Shown: positions 1 to 9,828, counted from the stretch's first letter. The stretch is DNA of 64,000 nucleotides from Streptomyces sp. SW4 (GCA_003248315.1 QKWM01000004.1:1426001-1490000); one strand, 5' to 3'. Translations and numbers: made by a program. Notes: generated by a model not told the origin, from the sequence alone.

Positions 1-375
1 CGGCGTGTCCGGACGCTGGTGACGCTCGGCACGCCGCACGCCGGCACCCGCGTGGTGCCGTTGGCGAACGCGCACCCCATCGTGCGCCAGATGCGCCCCG
101 GTTCCCCGGTCATCCAGGAGCTGGCGCTGCCGGCCCCCGGCTGCCGTACGCGGTTCGTCAGTTTCTGGAGCGACCTGGACCGCGTGATGGACCCGCTCGA
201 GACGGCCTGCCTGCACCACCCCGACCTGCGGGCGCAGAACGTGCAGGTGAGCGGCATCGGGCACCTGGCCCTGCCCGTCCATCCGGCCGTCGCCACGGGG
301 ATCCGCCAGGCCCTCGACGCGGCGGCGGCCGAGGCCGCCACCGGCGGACACGCCGGCGGCCTGACGGTCGCCTGA
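1..375 (+). CDS. Lipase-like alpha/beta hydrolase, C-terminal part
   Basis: The reading frame is already open at base 1 and ends at TGA 373-375, so only about 124 C-terminal residues are present. The segment LVTLGTPHAGT, just after the window edge, is typical of lipases that follow the nucleophile-elbow strand. The later SDLDRVMDP supplies a plausible catalytic Asp and SGIGHLALPVHP a plausible catalytic His. The nucleophile Ser would lie upstream, outside the window. The fold and end of the family match secreted triacylglycerol lipase/esterases of Streptomyces. Substrate cannot be told from this part. Confidence 0.75.
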   Translation, partial: RRVRTLVTLGTPHAGTRVVPLANAHPIVRQMRPGSPVIQELALPAPGCRTRFVSFWSDLDRVMDPLETACLHHPDLRAQNVQVSGIGHLALPVHPAVATGIRQALDAAAAEAATGGHAGGLTVA

Positions 376-617
376 ACCACCGGAGACCACCCCGGGGTAC
401 CACCGGCGCACCCCGGAAACGCCTTCACTTCCCGGCCACAAAGTCGAACGTTCATCGAACACAAAGCCAAGGTCGTGCCCGCGGTCCCCCAAAACACGGC
501 CGATTGCCCGTTTCCTGCGCGCGTGAAACCTGCCGAAGATTGTCGTGCCCGCGTACCGCCGGGTACAGTCGCCGCACTGCTCTGGCAGCCCCTGTTGTCG
601 AGGCGAAAGAGAAGTTG

Positions 618-2236
618 GTGAACGACCGTCACCCGTCGGGGACCATGGCGCCCCCGGCCTCGGCTTCCGACGCCGCCTCCGCCCCCTACGGGGCGTACGG
701 CACCCAGGAAGCCCCGTACGGCGACTTCACCACGCACGGTGGTTACGACGCCACTGGTTTTGCCACCGGCATCCCTTCCGCCACGCCTTTCGAGACCGAC
801 CCCCTCTTCGGCAGCCTCCCGGCCAGAACGCCGGCTCCTACGACACGGCGCACCCGGCGCCCTACGACGCCACCGGCTCGTACGACACCACCGGCACCTA
901 CGACACGGCCCACACGACCCACACGACCCAGTGGTCCACGGGAACCCACGAGGCCGCGGCGTACGACACCTACGGGACCCAGCAGCAAGGGGCCTACGAC
1001 ACCGGCGCGTACGACACCGGCGCGTACGACACCGGCGCCTACGACGCGAGCGCCTGGGCGGGCGAGTACCAGCCCCTGCCCGTCGTCCCCGCGCAGGCCA
1101 CCGCCCCGGACGTGTCCGGCCAGTGGGACGCCACCGCGTGGCTCCAGCCGGACCAGTCCGGCAACCCCGCCGACCGGACCCAGCAGTGGGCGTGGGACAC
1201 CCAGTCCTTCGACACCGGCGCCCTCGACGCCACCCAGTGGAACGCGGACGCCACCCCCCAGCAGCACCCGCAGCACGCCGACCACCCGCAGGACTCCCAC
1301 CACCCGCAGGAGACCCAGCCGCAGGACACCGCCCCGCCCCTGGGTGACGAACCGGCGGACACCGGCGAACTCCCCGCGGTCACCGGCCCGCTGCTGCTGG
1401 ACGGCCAGGAGGAGATCACCCCCTCCGGCACCTCCTCCGACACCTCCTACGCCGCCGGCACCGCCGACCTCCCGGCCGCGCCCCGCTCCCCCGCTCCCCC
1501 GCTCCCGCCGCCGTCAGCCCGCCAAGCGTTCGGCGTTGCTGACCATTGCCGTGCCGTCGGCGTGCGTGATGGGCGTCGCCGGATCGCCGCCGCCTCGGTG
1601 GGCGGCCTGGGCGGTGAGGAGAGCAGCGACGCCGCGGCCTCCGTCCCCGACGCGCCGCCGGTGAAACCATCCGCCGCCAACAACAAGCTGGACACGCAGC
1701 TCGCGAGCCTGTCCGCCGGTGCCAGCGACTTCGCCGACCGGGCCAGCCGCACGCAGGAGCGCATCGATCTCAAGGCGCAGCAGGAGGCGGAGAAGAGGCG
1801 CGCGGCGGAGGAGGCGGCCCGCAAGGAGCGGCTCCGCCCGAAGTTCGCGCTGCCGGTCGCCCAGCACGGGCTGAGCGCGTACTACGGCCAGTCCGGCATC
1901 AACTGGATGTCGGTGCACTCCGGCATCGACTTCCCCGTCTCGTACGGCACGCCGGTGATGGCCGCGACCGACGGCACGGTCCGCACGCAGTACAACAGCG
2001 CCTACGGCAACATGATGATCGTGACCGCGAAGGACGGCACGGAGACGTGGTACTGCCACCTCTCCAGCTACCGCGTCCCGTCCGGTACGACCGTCAAGGC
2101 CGGCGATCCGATCGCGTACTCCGGGAACTCGGGCAACTCCACCGGTCCTCACCTGCACTTCGAGGTGCGGCCGGCCGGCGGTTCGGCGATCGACCCGCTG
2201 TCGTGGCTGCGCAGCCACGGTCTCGACCCGACGTGA
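618..2236 (+). CDS. M23 family metallopeptidase with Tyr/Asp/Thr-rich repeat region (frameshifted)
   Basis: Cell-wall endopeptidase of the LytM/lysostaphin type. The C-terminal ~130 residues have the M23 zinc motif pattern: HSGIDFPVSYGTPVMAA (first His and Asp) and GPHLHFEVR (HxH). A long N-terminal region is low complexity, with four tandem GAYDT units (DNA 15-mers near 990-1045) and many Asp/Gln/His residues. A membrane segment (LLTIAVPSACVMGVAG) and a coiled-coil stretch (AQQEAEKRRAAEEAARKE) precede the peptidase domain. GTG 618 follows AGAGAAG and starts NDRHPSGTMAPP. The frame breaks near 825, 1510 and 1590; the first is explained by one missing C in CTCCCGGCC. Convergent with pcrA across a strong hairpin. 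Confidence 0.85.
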
Positions 2237-2293
2237 CCCGACCCTCGTAGGACCGCGCGGGCCCTGCGAGACAGCCCCTTCGAAGCCGGCCCC

Positions 2294-2320
2294 GGCGGCC
2301 GGCTCCCGGAGCCGGCCGCC
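2294..2320. terminator. Bidirectional hairpin between M23 peptidase and pcrA
   Basis: GGCGGCCGGCT and AGCCGGCCGCC form an 11-bp perfect stem around CCCGG in the 114-bp gap between two convergent genes. It has no U-run, as is usual for Streptomyces terminators, and can serve both strands. Confidence 0.75.
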
Positions 2321-2350
2321 CCGGGGACCGGCCTGCCCGGCCCGGCCCCC

Positions 2351-4833
2351 TCAGAGCTTCTCGACCGGTGCGTACCGCAGCAGCAGCCGCTTCGGCTTGG
2401 CGTCCCCGAAGTCGATCGTCGCCTCGGCGTTCGCCCCCGTGCCCTTGACCGCGACGACGGTGCCGAGCCCGAACTGGTCGTGCGTGACCCGGTCGCCGAC
2501 GGCCAGCGCGACGGTCGGCTTCTCGCCGGCCCGGCGCGTGGCGAAGCCGGACCCGCCCGCCGCCGAGGAACGCGACCGCGACGACGACAGCGAGGCCGCC
2601 ACGCCCGAGACCGGCCCGGCGGCCGGCGCGGAGGCACTCGCGCCCGTCCGCTTCCACGAGACGTACGCCGCCGGGATCTCCTCGAGGAACCGCGAGGGCG
2701 GGTTGTACGACGGCTGGCCCCAGGCGCTGCGCATCGTGGAGCGCGTGAGGTACAGCCGCTCGCGGGCGCGGGTGATCCCCACGTAGGCCAGGCGCCGCTC
2801 CTCCTCCAGCTCCTTGGTCTGGCCGAGGGCGCGCATGTGCGGGAAGACGCCGTCCTCCATGCCGGTGAGGAAGACGACCGGGAACTCCAGGCCCTTCGCG
2901 GTGTGCAGCGTCATCAGCGTGACGACGCCGTCGCCGTCCTCCTCGTCGGGGATCTGGTCGGAGTCGGCGACGAGGGCGACCTGCTCCAGGAAGTCGGCCA
3001 GGGTGCCCTGCTCCCCCTCGCCGCGCTCCTGCTCGAACTCGAGGGCGACGGCGGCGAGTTCCTGGAGGTTCTCGATCCGGGTCTCGTCCTGCGGGTCGGT
3101 GGAGGCCTGCAGCTCGGCGAGGTAGCCGGTGCGTTCGAGCACGGCCTCCAGCACGGTGGCCGGTCCGGCACCCGACTCGACGACGGTGCGCAGGTCCTCC
3201 ATCAGCGTGTTGAACCGCTTCACCGCGTTCGTGGAACGCGCGGCCATGCCGTACGCCTCGTCGACCCGCTTCAGCGCCTGCGGGAAGCTGATCTTCTCGC
3301 GCTGGGCGAGGGCGTCGATCATCGCCTCCGCGCGCTCCCCGATGCCCCGCTTCGGCACGTTGAGGATGCGGCGCAGCGGCACCGAGTCCTCCGGGTTGGC
3401 GAGGACGCGCAGGTAGGCGAGGACGTCCCGGACCTCCTTGCGCTCGTAGAAGCGGACGCCGCCGACGACCTTGTAGGGCAGGCCGACGCGGATGAAGACC
3501 TCTTCGAAGACACGGGACTGGGCGTTGGTGCGGTAGAAGACCGCGACGTCGCCCGCCTTGGCCTCGCCGGCGTCGGTGAGGCGGTCTATCTCGTCGGCGA
3601 CGAACTGGGCCTCGTCGTGCTCGGTGTCGGCGACGTACCCGGTGATCGGGGAGCCCGCGCCCTGGTTGGTCCACAGGTTCTTGGGGCGCCGCGACTCGTT
3701 GCGCTCGATGACGGCGTTGGCGGCGGAGAGGATGGTCTGCGTGGAGCGGTAGTTCTGCTCCAGCAGGATCGTCGTCGCGTCCGGGTAGTCCTCCTCGAAC
3801 TGGAGGATGTTGCGGATGGTGGCGCCGCGGAAGGCGTAGATCGACTGGTCGGCGTCACCCACGACGCACAGCTCGGCCGGCGGCAGATCGCCCTCGCTCG
3901 GCGGGACGTCCTCGTCGTGGGCGCCCGTGCCGACCAGCTCGCGCACCAGGGCGTACTGGGCGTGGTTGGTGTCCTGGTACTCGTCGACCAGGACGTGGCG
4001 GAAGCGGCGGCGGTAGTGCTCGGCCACGTCGGGGAAGGCGCGGAGCAGGTTGACCGTCGTCATGATCAGGTCGTCGAAGTCGAGGGCGTTGGCCTCGCGC
4101 AGCCGCGACTGGTAGAGGGCGTAGGCCTGGGCGAGGGTCTTCTCGAACCCGTCGGTGGCCTGCGCGGCGAAGTCCTCCTCGTCGATCAGCTCGTTCTTCA
4201 GGTTGCTGATCTTGGCGCTGAAGGACTTCGGCGGGAAGCGCTTGGGGTCCAGGTCCAGATCGCGGCACACGAGGGCCATCAGACGCTTGGAGTCGGCGGC
4301 GTCGTAGATCGAGAACGACGACGTGAAGCCGAGCTTCTTGGACTCGCGGCGCAGGATGCGCACGCACGCGCTGTGGAAGGTCATCACCCACATCGCGTTC
4401 GCCCGCGGGCCGACGAGCTGCTCGACGCGCTCCTTCATCTCGCCCGCGGCCTTGTTGGTGAAGGTGATCGCGAGGATCTGGCCGGGGTGGACGCCCCGCT
4501 CGGCGAGCAGGTGGGCGATGCGGTGGGTCAGCACGCGGGTCTTGCCGGAGCCGGCGCCGGCCACGATGAGCAGGGGGGAGCCGGAGTGCACCACGGCGGC
4601 GCGCTGATTGTCGTTCAGCCCCTCCAGGAGTGCGGCGGTGTCCACCACCGGGCGCGGGGCGCCGTCGCGGTAGTAGGGGTCCCGGTCCGGCGGCGTGTCG
4701 AACTTCCCGCCGAACAGATCGTCCGGGATCGACTCCGGAACGTGATCGTCCTCGGGCGGCGGCGGGGGTTCCTCCTCGTGCCCGCGGGGGCCTGGAGGCT
4801 CGCCAGGAAGCTGTCGTCAAAGAGGCTGCTCAT
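2351..4833 (-). CDS. pcrA: ATP-dependent DNA helicase PcrA/UvrD (frameshifted near start)
   Basis: Superfamily 1A 3'-5' helicase for repair and replication-fork clearing. All motifs are visible: Walker A AGAGSGKT, DEYQDT, GDADQSIYAFRGA, LLEQNYRST, LMTLHTAKGLEF and LAYVGITRARE. The C-terminal ~50 residues (VGDRVTHDQFGLGTVVAV onward) match the Tudor-like domain that binds RNA polymerase in PcrA. The start MSSLFDDSFLASLQAP at 4833 lies in a different frame from the body. One missing C in the run near 4785-4790 joins them, giving about 828 residues and an acidic, Pro-rich N-terminal extension usual in Streptomyces. The body runs unbroken from VVDTAALLEGLNDNQRAAV. Confidence 0.95.
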
Positions 4834-5123
4834 CGCTCTACGAGTCTAGGGTGCGCCACCGACAACCGGCCGCCGTCCCGGAAATCGGCCCGAAGGCCCC
4901 TGGTGGACGCGCCGGCCCCGCGCCTCCACGGCACCCGCGGCACCCCGGCGGCACCCCCGCGACTCCCTCCCAGGACCCCGGTCACCCGACATGACCCGCC
5001 GGCCGTAGGTCACGAAAATGTATCGGGCACATCACCCACCAACCTTCACAGCAGCCACACGACTTGGCTACCGTGCGGGCAGGCCGCACGATCCCCTCCG
5101 GCGAACATCGCCGGGCCGCGCGG

Positions 5124-5275
5124 CCTCCGCCGAGTCCGGCCGCAGACGGCCGGAGCCGGGCCCCGGCCGGGACCGCGGGGTGAATCGGCCCACACGCCCT
5201 CCGCGGCGGGCCGCAGGGCAGACCTTCCGACGCGCGCCACCCGTCCGGACCCGGCAGCCGGCCCGGCGGGCGGAG
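5124..5275 (+). promoter_or_regulatory. Probable ydaO-type (c-di-AMP) riboswitch
   Basis: The 5' leader of the NlpC/P60 gene carries blocks resembling the actinobacterial ydaO consensus in the expected order: CGCCGAG (about 5129), GCGGGGTGAATCGG (about 5174), GCAGGGCAGACCTTCCGAC (about 5213), then GACCCGGCAGC and GCCCGGCGGGCGG (about 5247-5273), just before the AAGGAG ribosome site at 5281. The closing block differs from the canonical CAGCTAACCCGGTAGGCGG form at several positions. In Streptomyces this class is known upstream of cell-wall hydrolase genes. The boundary is approximate. Confidence 0.7.
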
Positions 5276-5295
5276 CACGGAAGGAGTCGCCTCCC

Positions 5296-6453
5296 TTGGC
5301 GTCGCACCGCACGTCGCGCCCCGCCGGTACGCGCGTGGCAGGCATACGGCCCCCGCCCTCGCCACGGCGGCCCTCGCCTCCGTCGCCCTGCTGTCCCAGT
5401 CGGCCGACGCCGAGGCCGCCGCCCCTCGGCCCCTCCTCCCCCGCGGCCGACGACGGGCCGAGCCTCGAGGAGGTCGAGAGGAAGGTCGACGACCTGTACC
5501 GGCAGGCGGGCGCGGCCACCGAGAAGGACGGCGCGGCCAAGGGGAGGACCGCGAAGCAGCGCAAGCGCGTCGGCACCCTCCTGGACGACGTCGCCCGGCG
5601 CACCCAGAAGCTCAACGGCGCACGCCGGGAGGCCACCGAGGGCCTCGAGACGCTCACCGACGCGCAGAACGAGCTGAGGACGGCCAAGGCGACGGTGCAG
5701 AAGAAGCTCGCCGCCGCACGGAAGCTGCTGTCGGAGCCGACCGCCGAGGAGCGGGCCCGGCTCGCCGCGCCCGAGAAGAAGGAGCGGGAGGAGGCCGCCC
5801 GCAAGGCCGCCGAGCCGGCCCGGCGGCAGGCCGAGGAACAGCGGGAGCGGGAGCGGGAGCGCGAGCGGCGGGAGCAGGCCGCCCGGCAGGAGAACGGCTC
5901 CGCGAGCCCGGCACCGGAGACCGGCGCGCCACCGGCACCGGAGACCGGCGCGCCACCGGCACCGGAGGCCGGCGCGCCACCGGAGCCGGAGGCCGGCGCG
6001 CCACCGGCACCGGAGGCCGGCGCGCCACCGGCACCGGGGGCCGGCTCGTCCCCGGGCACCGGCCCGGTCGCGCCCGCGCCGGACCCCTCGTACGCCGGCC
6101 GGGCCGAGAAGGCCCTCGCCTTCGCCCGGGCGCAGATCGGCAAGCCGTACATCCGGGGCGCCACCGGCCCCGGCTCGTACGACTGCTCGGGCCTGACTCG
6201 GGCGGCCTGGAAGGCGGCGGGCGTCACACTGCCGCGCACGACGTACGACCAGGCCGCCGCCGGCACGACGGTCCCGCCGGCCCAGGCCCGCCCCGGCGAC
6301 CTGGTCTTCTTCCACGACGATGTCACCCACGTCGGGATCTACACCGGCGACGGCATGATGATCCACGCCCCGAAGCCGGGCACGTACGTCCGCGAGGAGT
6401 CGGTGTACTACGACGGTGAGTCGTCGGTGCACAGCGTGGTGCGGCCCGCCTGA
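5296..6453 (+). CDS. Secreted NlpC/P60 peptidoglycan hydrolase
   Basis: Peptidoglycan endopeptidase (D-Glu/meso-DAP cleaving family). TTG 5296 follows AAGGAG (5281-5286) and begins ASHRTSRPAGTRV, as in related Streptomyces proteins. The hydrophobic signal peptide (TAPALATAALASVALL, from 5346) is in another frame, so small indels near 5343 and 5445 are likely. Next comes a coiled coil (PSLEEVERKVDDLYRQA onward, about 150 residues), then six near-identical PPAPEAGA-type repeats (5905-6040). The C-terminal NlpC/P60 domain has catalytic Cys in YDCSGL, His in HVGIYTG and a third polar residue in MMIHAPKPG. The coiled coil plus signal sequence suggests an outer-wall enzyme controlled through the riboswitch ahead of it. 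Confidence 0.9.
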   Translation: MASHRTSRPAGTRVAGIRPPPSPRRPSPPSPCCPSRPTPRPPPLGPSSPAADDGPSLEEVERKVDDLYRQAGAATEKDGAAKGRTAKQRKRVGTLLDDVARRTQKLNGARREATEGLETLTDAQNELRTAKATVQKKLAAARKLLSEPTAEERARLAAPEKKEREEAARKAAEPARRQAEEQRERERERERREQAARQENGSASPAPETGAPPAPETGAPPAPEAGAPPEPEAGAPPAPEAGAPPAPGAGSSPGTGPVAPAPDPSYAGRAEKALAFARAQIGKPYIRGATGPGSYDCSGLTRAAWKAAGVTLPRTTYDQAAAGTTVPPAQARPGDLVFFHDDVTHVGIYTGDGMMIHAPKPGTYVREESVYYDGESSVHSVVRPA

Positions 6454-6478
6454 GGAGCCCTCTCCTTAGCATCGCCCC

Positions 6479-7505
6479 ATGGCGCCCGGCACGCACCGCT
6501 CCCCTCCCCCTCCCCCGGCCGCACCCCCTGCGCGCCTGGTGGGCGGGGCGACCGCCTGCGGCGGGAGCCGCCGTGATGGCGACCGGCATCCTGTCGGTCG
6601 GCCTGCATCTGAGCGGCCACGAGATCCTGTCCCGGATCGCCCTGGTCCTGGCCTGTGCCGCCTGGCTGGGGCTGGTCGCGAACTTCACCGGGCTGCTGCT
6701 GCGGGAGCGGCCGACATGGGTGGCGCGGGCCGGGACGCCGGGCGCGCTGACCGCCGTGGCCGCGACGGCGGTGCTCGGCACCCGTTTCTCGGCGCTCGGC
6801 TGGCAGCCGGCGGCCGGTGCGCTGCTGGCGGTGTCCGCGGCGCTGTGGCCGGGGCTGGTCCTGCTCGTCGTCCGGCACTGGGGCGGTCGATGCCCGGGGC
6901 GGTGTTCCTCGGCTGCGTGGCCACGGAGAGCCTCGCCGTGCTCGCCGCGACGCTCTCCGCGGCGACGGGAACGGCCTGGCCGGCGCACGCGGGCCTGGTG
7001 CCGTTCTGGCTCGGCCTGGTCCTCTACGTCCTCGCGCTGTTCCGCTTCGACCCGCGCCAGGTGGCCCGCGGTCCGGGCGACCACTGGATCGCGGGCGGGG
7101 CGCTCGCCATCTCGGCGCTGGCCGGATCGAAGCTGCTGGCCGCCGCCGGCACCGGCACGTATCTGTGGAACGCCGACGACCAGGACGTGCTGCACCGGGC
7201 GACCGTCGGCCTCCTCGTGGCCGCTCTCGTCTGGTACGCGGTGCTGCTGGCCGCCGAGATCGCCCGGCCGCGCCTGCGCTACGACGTGCGCCGGTGGGCC
7301 ACGGTGTTCCCGCTGGGATGACGGCGGCGGCGATGCTGTCCGTCGCCGCCGTGACCGGCGCCGGATGGCTGGAGGTACCGGGCGGGTGCTGCTGTGGGTG
7401 GCGGTGGCCGCCTGGCTGGCGGTTGCCGCGGGCGCGGTCGCCGACGCCGTGGCGGTGCTCCGGCCGGCGGCGCGGGAGCCGCTCAGGTCCACAGCACGGC
7501 GATGA
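6479..7505 (+). CDS. TDT-family (TehA/SLAC1-like) membrane transporter, frameshifted
   Basis: Pieces in three frames assemble into a ten-helix-type tellurite-resistance/dicarboxylate (TDT) transporter: MATGILSVGLHLSGHEIL, WLGLVANFTGLLL, VFLGCVATESLAVLA, LVPFWLGLVLYVLALFRFD, DHWIAGGALAISALAGSKLL and WYAVLLAAEIARPRL. Frame changes are needed near 6530, 6890, 7315 and 7380, so sequence quality is poor here. ATG 6479 sits seven bases after a TAGCAT -10-like hexamer (6467-6472), which suggests a leaderless mRNA. The 3' end overlaps the convergent membrane-protein gene by about 20 bp. Substrate is not predictable; TDT members move sulfite, malate, anions or confer tellurite tolerance. Confidence 0.7.
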
Positions 7506-7836
7506 ACACGTTGGCGACGGTCAGCAGGCCCACCAGCCCGAACAGCGGCTTGTCCACCTTCTCGTCGTCCCGCTTCACGTAGACCAGGCCGAGGATCACG
7601 ATCAGCAGGGCCAGCTTCACGCCGATCTTGATGTTGTCGACCGGCTGGTCGTCGGCCTGGTTCAGGCCGACCAGGATCACACCGGTGACGAGCATGGTCA
7701 GCGCCCCGTGCAGCATGGCCGGGGTGTAGCGGGCGGTGCCCTGGCCCATCGCCTTCATCTGGGTGAGGAAGCCGCCGAGGAGCGCGGCGATGCCGATGAT
7801 GTGCAGACCGACGAAGAGGTGGATGAGTACGTCCAT
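7483..7836 (-). CDS. Small integral membrane protein (117 aa)
   Basis: Four predicted membrane helices fill the chain: LIHLFVGLHIIGIAALLGGFL, MLHGALTMLVTGVILVGL, IKIGVKLALLIVILGLVYV and LFGLVGLLTVANVFIAVLW. A conserved-looking loop carries VKRDDEKVDKPLF. The reading frame is intact, with ATG at 7836. This type is widespread and unnamed in Streptomyces; its His and Gly placement in helix 1 (LHIIGIAALLGGF) is reminiscent of small CopD-like or DoxX-like membrane proteins, but that is only a guess. Confidence 0.75.
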   Translation of the reverse strand: MDVLIHLFVGLHIIGIAALLGGFLTQMKAMGQGTARYTPAMLHGALTMLVTGVILVGLNQADDQPVDNIKIGVKLALLIVILGLVYVKRDDEKVDKPLFGLVGLLTVANVFIAVLWT

Positions 7837-7930
7837 GAGGCCGGAGCCTAATCAGCGGGCCCGGAGCCCGGTCGGCGGGGTTCCGGCGCCCCGCACCCGG
7901 CCCGGGCGGCCCCCGCGGCGACCGACGGCC

Positions 7931-8125
7931 CCGGTTCTCCGTGCCCTCCGCGTCCGGCCCGCGCCTTCCGCCTCCGCCCGGCGCCTTCGCGTCCGCCCGG
8001 CGCCTTCCGCGTCCGGCCCCGCGCCTTCCGCCTCCGCGTGCCTTCCGCGTCCGGTCCGGCGGAGCCCCCACCCACCGCCTCCCGCACCGCGCATCCGGCA
8101 TCCCGCATCCCGCATCCCGCATATA
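7931..8125. repeat. Degenerate GCGCCTTCCGCSTCCG tandem repeats plus GCATCCC heptads
   Basis: Six or so variants of GCGCCTTCCGCGTCCGGCC follow each other at 7931-8060, then four GCATCCC/GCATCCG heptads end in GCATATATGC at about 8090-8126. No reading frame with coding character crosses it. This fills most of the gene-free gap between the membrane-protein gene and the second NlpC/P60 gene. Confidence 0.7.
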
Positions 8126-8355
8126 TGCGCCCCGTAGCACCGCCACCGCACCCCGTCCGGGCATCCGGCACATCGGTCATCACCCTGCGTGAAGAAGACG
8201 GCCGCGGAACGGGATCACGGTCGCATACGGTCACCACCGGTCCCCCGGCGTCACTTCCGCACATCCCGCAACCGGGCCCGCACCGCCGGGTCTAGCGTCC
8301 TGCTCCAGGTGCCCGGCTCCCCACCGCCGCCCGGGCCAGGGGCGGCAGTCGGCAC

Positions 8356-8408
8356 CACCGCCGAAAGGCCCGGTGGCGGCCCGTCCCTGTGCGGGGCCGC
8401 CACCGGGC
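8356..8408 (+). promoter_or_regulatory. Leader with competing hairpins ahead of the NlpC/P60 gene
   Basis: GCCCGGTGGCGGCC (8368-8381) and GGCCGCCACCGGGC (8395-8408) form a perfect 14-bp stem. Its 5' arm contains CGGTGG, which can instead pair with CCACCG just upstream (about 8356-8361). The two folds exclude each other, as in an attenuator or riboswitch expression platform. It ends about 48 bases before the GTG start. I could not match it to a known riboswitch class. Confidence 0.4.
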
Positions 8409-8456
8409 ACGCCGACGGCGGCCGCAGGAGTCGTACGGAAGGACGGGTGAGCCCTC

Positions 8457-9504
8457 GTGGGAGCGCACCGCAGACCCCGGCAACGCGCGGCGGGCGGCGG
8501 CAGCGCCCGCACGGCCGCCACCCTCGCCCTCGCGGGCGCCGCGACCGCGACCGGCCTGGACGGGACCGGGCACGCCGAGCCCGACTCGACCCCGGAGCAG
8601 GTCAGGGCGAGGGTGGACAAGCTCTACCAGGAGGCGGAGATCGCCACCGAGAAGTACAACGGGGCCAAGGAGCGGGCGGACGCGGCCGAGCGCCGGCTGG
8701 AGGAGCTGCGCGACGAGGCGGCCCGCAAACAGGAGCGCCTCAACGCCGAGCGGCGTTCGCTCGGTTCGGTCGCGGCGGCGCAGTACCGCAGCGGCGGCCT
8801 CGACCCCGCCCTGCAGCTCGCGCTCTCCTCCGACCCCGACCACTACCTCGACTCGGCGGCCTTCGTGGAGCGGGCCGGGGTGCGCCGGTCGGCGGCCGTC
8901 GGCCGGGTGGGCCGGCAGTTGCGGGAGATCGAGCGGCTCCGGGCGCCGCCCGGATCGAACTCGCCGCGCTGAAGTCCCGGCAGGCCGATGTGGAACGGCA
9001 CCGGGAGACGGTCACCGGCAAGCTGGGCGAGGCCCGCCGGCTGCTGTCGCGGCTGACCGCCGAGGAACGCGAGCGCATCGGCGCCGGCCCGGACCGCGCC
9101 TCGCGGGCGCCGGGCGCGCGGGACGACCTGGCGGCCGCGGCCTCCGCGCGGGCGCCCGGCCCCGGGCGGCGGCCGCCGTGGCGTACGCCTACGACAAGCT
9201 CGGCAGCCCTACGTCTGGGCGCGACCGGCCCGGACGCCTTCGACTGCTCGGGCCTGATCCAGGCCGCCTACCGCTCGGCGGGCGTCTCCCTGCCGCGCAC
9301 CACCTACGCCCAGATCGACGCCGGCCGCCGCGTGGCCCGCTCCGAACTGCTCCCGGCGACCTGGTGTTCTTCTACTCCGGTATCAGCCACGTCGGCATCT
9401 ACGTCGGCGACGGCCGGATGATCCACGCGCCGAACCCGTCGGCGCCGGTGCGGGTGGCCCCCGTCGACCAGATGCCGTTCGCGGGAGCCACGCGGGTGGT
9501 CTGA
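8457..9504 (+). CDS. Secreted NlpC/P60 peptidoglycan hydrolase, second copy (frameshifted)
   Basis: Same architecture as the NlpC/P60 gene at 5296: signal sequence (SARTAATLALAGAATATG), coiled coil (STPEQVRARVDKLYQEAEIAT onward) and C-terminal catalytic domain with Cys in FDCSGL, His in HVGIYVG and MIHAPNPS. It lacks the Pro/Ala repeat linker of the other copy. GTG 8457 follows GGAAGGA; GTG 8447 (SPRGSAP) is an alternative start if another indel lies at 8456. Frame changes near 8945, 9175, 9210 and 9355 are needed to keep the domain intact. The two copies flank a transporter and a small membrane gene, so they may be an old duplication. Confidence 0.8.
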
Positions 9505-9665
9505 GCCTCGCCCCCACTCCGCGCACACCCCCGCACACCCCGCACACCCCCGCGCGCCCCCGCGCCCCCTCGCACGACCGCGACCTCGCGCGCCCCCGCG
9601 CCCCATCACCCCGCCCCCGCACCCCCTCGCACACGCCACCACCCCGCCCTCGCGCACCACCTTGC
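9505..9665. repeat. C-rich low-complexity spacer
   Basis: Runs of CCCCGCACACC, CCCCGCGCCCC and CTCGCACGACC make up most of the gap between the NlpC/P60 gene and the pectate lyase promoter. No coding signal is seen on either strand. Confidence 0.6.
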
Positions 9666-9699
9666 CACCACGGGGACGCGCCCCTATGCTCCGCCCAGC

Positions 9700-9721
9700 A
9701 AGCGCTTTCTCCATGTACATG
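9700..9721 (+). promoter_or_regulatory. Palindromes upstream of pectate lyase (possible operator)
   Basis: AAGCGCTT (9700-9707) is a perfect palindrome like the core of LacI-family sugar operators, and CATGTACATG (9712-9721) is a perfect 10-bp palindrome five bases on. They lie about 110 bases before the pectate lyase start in a C-rich spacer where A/T-rich palindromes stand out. The regulator is unknown. Confidence 0.35.
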
Positions 9722-9828
9722 CAAAGCTCACCGCGCATCCGGCCCCGGACGGTGCCGCCCCCACGGCAATCGCTTCCCGCGACCGACCGCGCGCCCCATC
9801 GGCATGCGAGGACGAAAGGCGAGGCGAG

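Noticed and set aside
2480..4849. A 789-codon open frame antisense to pcrA
   Set aside because: It mirrors pcrA on the other strand, with Val/Gly/Leu-rich sequence typical of antisense frames in high-GC DNA. The helicase motifs on the minus strand are unmistakable.
4630..5295. Extension of the NlpC/P60 protein upstream to the pcrA start region
   Set aside because: The extension is Arg/Pro-rich, crosses the probable riboswitch and lacks a ribosome site; TTG 5296 with AAGGAG fits the family start.
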